Both the position numbers and the translations under genes were made by a program. Under the pieces are notes generated by a model that saw nothing but the letters and a program-made list of their open reading frames with translations, searched no databases and had not been told where the DNA came from. Source: Proteobacteria bacterium UBA2996 (lineage in GTDB: Bacteria > Pseudomonadota > Gammaproteobacteria > Arenicellales > UBA868). Taken from it: DNA of 9,139 nucleotides. The stretch spans positions 1 to 9,139 of the forward strand of contig DDZY01000194.1 of the NCBI GenBank assembly GCA_002346525.1. Direction: 5' to 3'. Every line of letters begins with the position of its first letter. The first letter of the stretch is position 1. Shown here in pieces: positions 6,520 through 9,139 of the stretch.

Positions 6520-8955
6520 ATGAAATCACATGCTCAGGTGGTCGTAATCGGCGGCGGCGTCGTTGGGGTATCCATTCTCTATCACCTGACCAAGGCCGGT
6601 TGGCATGATGTGGTCCTGATCGAGCGATCAGAACTGACGTCGGGATCCACCTGGCACGCCGCGGGGGGCTGCCACACTCTCAATAGTGACCCGCAAGTGG
6701 CAAAACTGCAGTCCTACACCATTGACCTCTATAAGGAGATTGAGGAAATCTCCGGCCAGGAAACGGGATTTCGACTCACCGGGGGTGTCTTTCTGGCAGC
6801 GACCCCGGAACGCATGGAACTGCTCAAGGTTATGCAGTCGCAGGAGAAACTGCTCGGGATTGATACAGAACTGCTGACGCCGACCGAAGCGGAAAAGATT
6901 CTCCCTCTTATCAATCCCAAAGAATTTTTGGGCGCGCTGTATACACCCATGCACGGACATCTGTCTCCTTCTGATGTTACCCATGCCTTCGCCAAAGCGG
7001 CGCGGATACAGGGTGCCGAAGTCGTTCTGCGCAACCGTGTCACGGACCTGCAGCCCACCCCGGAGGGAGGCTGGTCAGTCATTACTGAACAGGGCACGAT
7101 CGAAGCGGAGCACGTTGTTAATGCCGGCGGACTCTGGGCGCGGGAGGTCGGACGCATGGTAGGCCTGGAACTTCCCGTACTTGCGATGGAACACATGTAT
7201 CTCATTACCGAGGACATGCCAGAGGTCGAAGAGATCAATCAGTCCACTGGCAAAGAAGTCCTTCATATCGTGGATCCGGATGGCGAGCTCTATCTTCGCC
7301 AGGAACGCAAAGGCATGCTCATGGGCACTTATGAAAAAGCCGGCGTTCCCTGGAGCCCAAAAGAAACCCCATGGGACTTTGGACACGAACTGCTGCAGGA
7401 AGACCTCGACCGGATTGCACCATCCCTTGAAGTGGGATTTCGACACTTTCCTGCCTTTGAACACACCGGCATCAAACAGATCATCAACGGGCCTTTCACC
7501 TTCGCACCTGATGGCAATCCGCTGATCGGACCGGTCCGGGGGCTTCGCAACTTCTGGTGCGCTTGCGGCGTGATGGCCGGCTTCAGTCAGGGCGGTGGCG
7601 TGGGGCTCGCCCTGTCCAACTGGATGGTGCATGGCGACCCGGGCTTTGACGTCTGGGGAATGGATGTTTCCCGCTTCGGCGACTGGACCACAATGGCCTA
7701 CACCAGCGCCAAGGTGCGGGAGAACTACTCCCGGCGGTTTCAGGTCACCTTTCCCAATGAAGAGTTGCCCGCAGCACGGCCGCTTCGCACCACCCCGATC
7801 TATGAGAAACAAAAGGCATTGAACGCGGTCTTTGGCGTTTCCTACGGCATGGAACAGGCGCTATGGTACGCCCCGGCGGGAAGTGAACCGGTCGAGAACG
7901 TCACCTTCATGCGTTCCAATGCGTTTGAGCCGATCAAGCAGGAATGCCAGGCGGTTCGAAACGGTGTCGGCGTGTGCGACATCTCTTCGTTCGCAAAATA
8001 CGAGATCACCGGAGCCCGGGCAGAATCCTGGCTTGATCACCTCCTGGCTAACGCACTGCCCCGCCAGGGCCGCCTTGCGCTTTCCCCCATGCTGAATGAA
8101 AACGGAAAACTGATTGGCGACTTTACGGTGGGAAGGCTGGATGATCGCAGATTCTTTATTTTCGGCTCGGGCATGGGCGAGCAATATCATATGCGCTGGT
8201 TTGAAGCGCATCTTCCCGCCGATGCCGGTGTCAAAGTGCAGGCTTACGGCATGGGGCTGCTGGGACTCTCCATCGCCGGTCCCAAAGCCCGCGAACTCCT
8301 CAGCCGACTCACCGACGATGACGTCTCAGCCGAAGCGTTCCGGTTCATGGACTTTCGCCAGATGTCGCTCGGCATGATTCCTGCCTTGGTGGGACGGGTC
8401 AGTTTCACAGGAGACCTCGGTTATGAGTTCTGGGTGCGGCCAGAATTCCACGCGCGGTTGTGGGACGACATCCTCGACAAAGGCGAGGAGTTCGGGATCC
8501 AACCCTTTGGCTCACGCGCCATGCGATCGATGAGCCTCGAGAAAGGCTTCGGCTCCTGGGCAACGGAATATCGGCCTATTTACGGACCGTTTGCCGCGGG
8601 GATGGGCCGCTTCGTGAGCCTTAACAAAGGGGATTTCATCGGCCGGGAATCCGCTGTCCTCGAAAAAGAACAAGGCCCGGAAAAAAGCCTGGTCACATTT
8701 ACCGTAGACGTCGCCGGCTGCGATGTGATGGGTAATGAGCCGATCTACCAGGATAATGAGATCGTGGGTTATGTCACTTCCGGCATGTATGCGCATCACG
8801 TTGATCGATCAGTCGCTCTTGGCTATGTGCCGACCCGGTTGGCAGTCGATGCCAGTGACGGCGCATTTGTAATAGAGATTTTGGGTGAAATGCGGCCCGC
8901 AACCATTGCACCGCGGGCGCTGTTTGATCCAGACGCATCGCGCATGCGCGGGTAA
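6520..8955 (+). CDS. Dimethylglycine/sarcosine dehydrogenase-type flavoprotein with folate-binding GcvT domain
   Basis: The 811-aa length matches mature dimethylglycine dehydrogenase. The N-terminal half is a DAO-type FAD domain: GGGVVG at 11-16, Glu35 for the ADP ribose, and STWHAAG, whose His46 corresponds to the residue that covalently binds FAD in DMGDH/DMGO. His225 (in EHMYLIT) and the LYLRQER block (257-263) line up with active-site regions of DMGDH. A linker (about 370-430) leads to a GcvT half (about 460-700) and a GcvT C-terminal barrel (about 715-805). Asp534 in LNENGKLIGD fits the folate-binding Asp of T-protein. The reaction would be oxidative N-demethylation of an N-methyl amino acid, with the methylene group moved to tetrahydrofolate and electrons probably passed to ETF. 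No signal peptide is seen, so it should be cytosolic. Dimethylglycine is the most likely substrate from similarity to human DMGDH, but sarcosine or another N-methylated acid is possible. It closes the rightward operon after a 124-base gap. Confidence 0.93.
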   Translation: MKSHAQVVVIGGGVVGVSILYHLTKAGWHDVVLIERSELTSGSTWHAAGGCHTLNSDPQVAKLQSYTIDLYKEIEEISGQETGFRLTGGVFLAATPERMELLKVMQSQEKLLGIDTELLTPTEAEKILPLINPKEFLGALYTPMHGHLSPSDVTHAFAKAARIQGAEVVLRNRVTDLQPTPEGGWSVITEQGTIEAEHVVNAGGLWAREVGRMVGLELPVLAMEHMYLITEDMPEVEEINQSTGKEVLHIVDPDGELYLRQERKGMLMGTYEKAGVPWSPKETPWDFGHELLQEDLDRIAPSLEVGFRHFPAFEHTGIKQIINGPFTFAPDGNPLIGPVRGLRNFWCACGVMAGFSQGGGVGLALSNWMVHGDPGFDVWGMDVSRFGDWTTMAYTSAKVRENYSRRFQVTFPNEELPAARPLRTTPIYEKQKALNAVFGVSYGMEQALWYAPAGSEPVENVTFMRSNAFEPIKQECQAVRNGVGVCDISSFAKYEITGARAESWLDHLLANALPRQGRLALSPMLNENGKLIGDFTVGRLDDRRFFIFGSGMGEQYHMRWFEAHLPADAGVKVQAYGMGLLGLSIAGPKARELLSRLTDDDVSAEAFRFMDFRQMSLGMIPALVGRVSFTGDLGYEFWVRPEFHARLWDDILDKGEEFGIQPFGSRAMRSMSLEKGFGSWATEYRPIYGPFAAGMGRFVSLNKGDFIGRESAVLEKEQGPEKSLVTFTVDVAGCDVMGNEPIYQDNEIVGYVTSGMYAHHVDRSVALGYVPTRLAVDASDGAFVIEILGEMRPATIAPRALFDPDASRMRG

Positions 8956-9139
8956 CCCTAATGATGGACAGGATTGGGCGATCACGAAGCCCAGTCGGGT
9001 TCTAACTTACTGTCTTCCCGTGTTTAGTGAAGGGGGAGCGTCATCTCGATTTCGAAGGTGCGGTCCCATTTTTTGTTTCCATTAACCAAGAAGTAATAGG
9101 GCAAAATGAAGATGAAGAGTATGTCTTACAGCAAGCCCA
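8956..9139. other. Downstream spacer to the right edge; no firm gene
   Basis: No convincing complete gene is seen. A 5-bp inverted repeat TGGGC/GCCCA (8975-8979 and 8989-8993, 9-base loop) follows the last stop but has no T-run, so it is a poor terminator. At the edge an ATG at 9106 on the plus strand, with AGGG just upstream, opens a frame of 11 codons that leaves the window. On the minus strand, a hydrophobic stretch (complement 9024-9125) ends in a stop at 9024-9026 but has no ATG and an in-frame stop upstream. The 184 bases cannot decide between these. Confidence 0.35.

Noticed and set aside
7075..7812. A 245-codon minus-strand open frame inside the DMGDH-like gene
   Set aside because: It is antisense to the FAD domain of a well-supported 811-aa protein and has no motif of its own.
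8975..8993. Possible terminator hairpin after the DMGDH-like gene
   Set aside because: The stem is only 5 bp with a 9-base loop and no following T-run.

Overview
The window reads as a catabolic gene cluster for methylated (quaternary and tertiary) amines in a proteobacterium. The organism is most likely a gammaproteobacterium, perhaps marine. That guess rests on the E. coli Can-like carbonic anhydrase, the E. coli YeaW/CntA-like Rieske enzyme and a moderately high GC content. No ribosomal or other marker gene is present, so the taxonomy is only suggestive. All homology statements come from reading the translations and from memory of the families; no database search was run.

There are two divergent gene groups around a 119-base spacer (2569-2687). 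Leftward (minus strand) run a beta-carbonic anhydrase (1897-2568), a GFA-domain zinc protein of the glutathione-dependent formaldehyde-activating family (1362-1841), and the N-terminal 449 codons of a trimethylamine/dimethylamine dehydrogenase-type iron-sulfur flavoprotein (1349 to beyond base 1). Rightward (plus strand) run a CntA/YeaW-like Rieske oxygenase (2688-3833), a short-chain dehydrogenase (3830-4600), a beta-keto acid cleavage enzyme of the BKACE/DUF849 family (4633-5562), a second short-chain dehydrogenase (5640-6395), and an 811-residue dimethylglycine/sarcosine dehydrogenase-type flavoprotein with a folate-binding GcvT half (6520-8955). The last 184 bases hold no convincing complete gene.

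The parts fit one logic. The Rieske enzyme would oxidise an N-methylated substrate at a C-N bond. The dehydrogenases would oxidise a hydroxyl to a keto group. BKACE would exchange a beta-keto acid with acetyl-CoA to give acetoacetate and a new acyl-CoA. The DMGDH-like and TMADH-like flavoproteins would strip remaining N-methyl groups, passing one-carbon units to tetrahydrofolate or releasing formaldehyde, which the GFA protein may help to handle. Carnitine or a related hydroxylated betaine is the most economical substrate guess (3-dehydrocarnitine is a known BKACE substrate), but this is inference. The usual carnitine dehydrogenase, a thioesterase, the Rieske reductase, a transporter and a regulator are all absent from the window.
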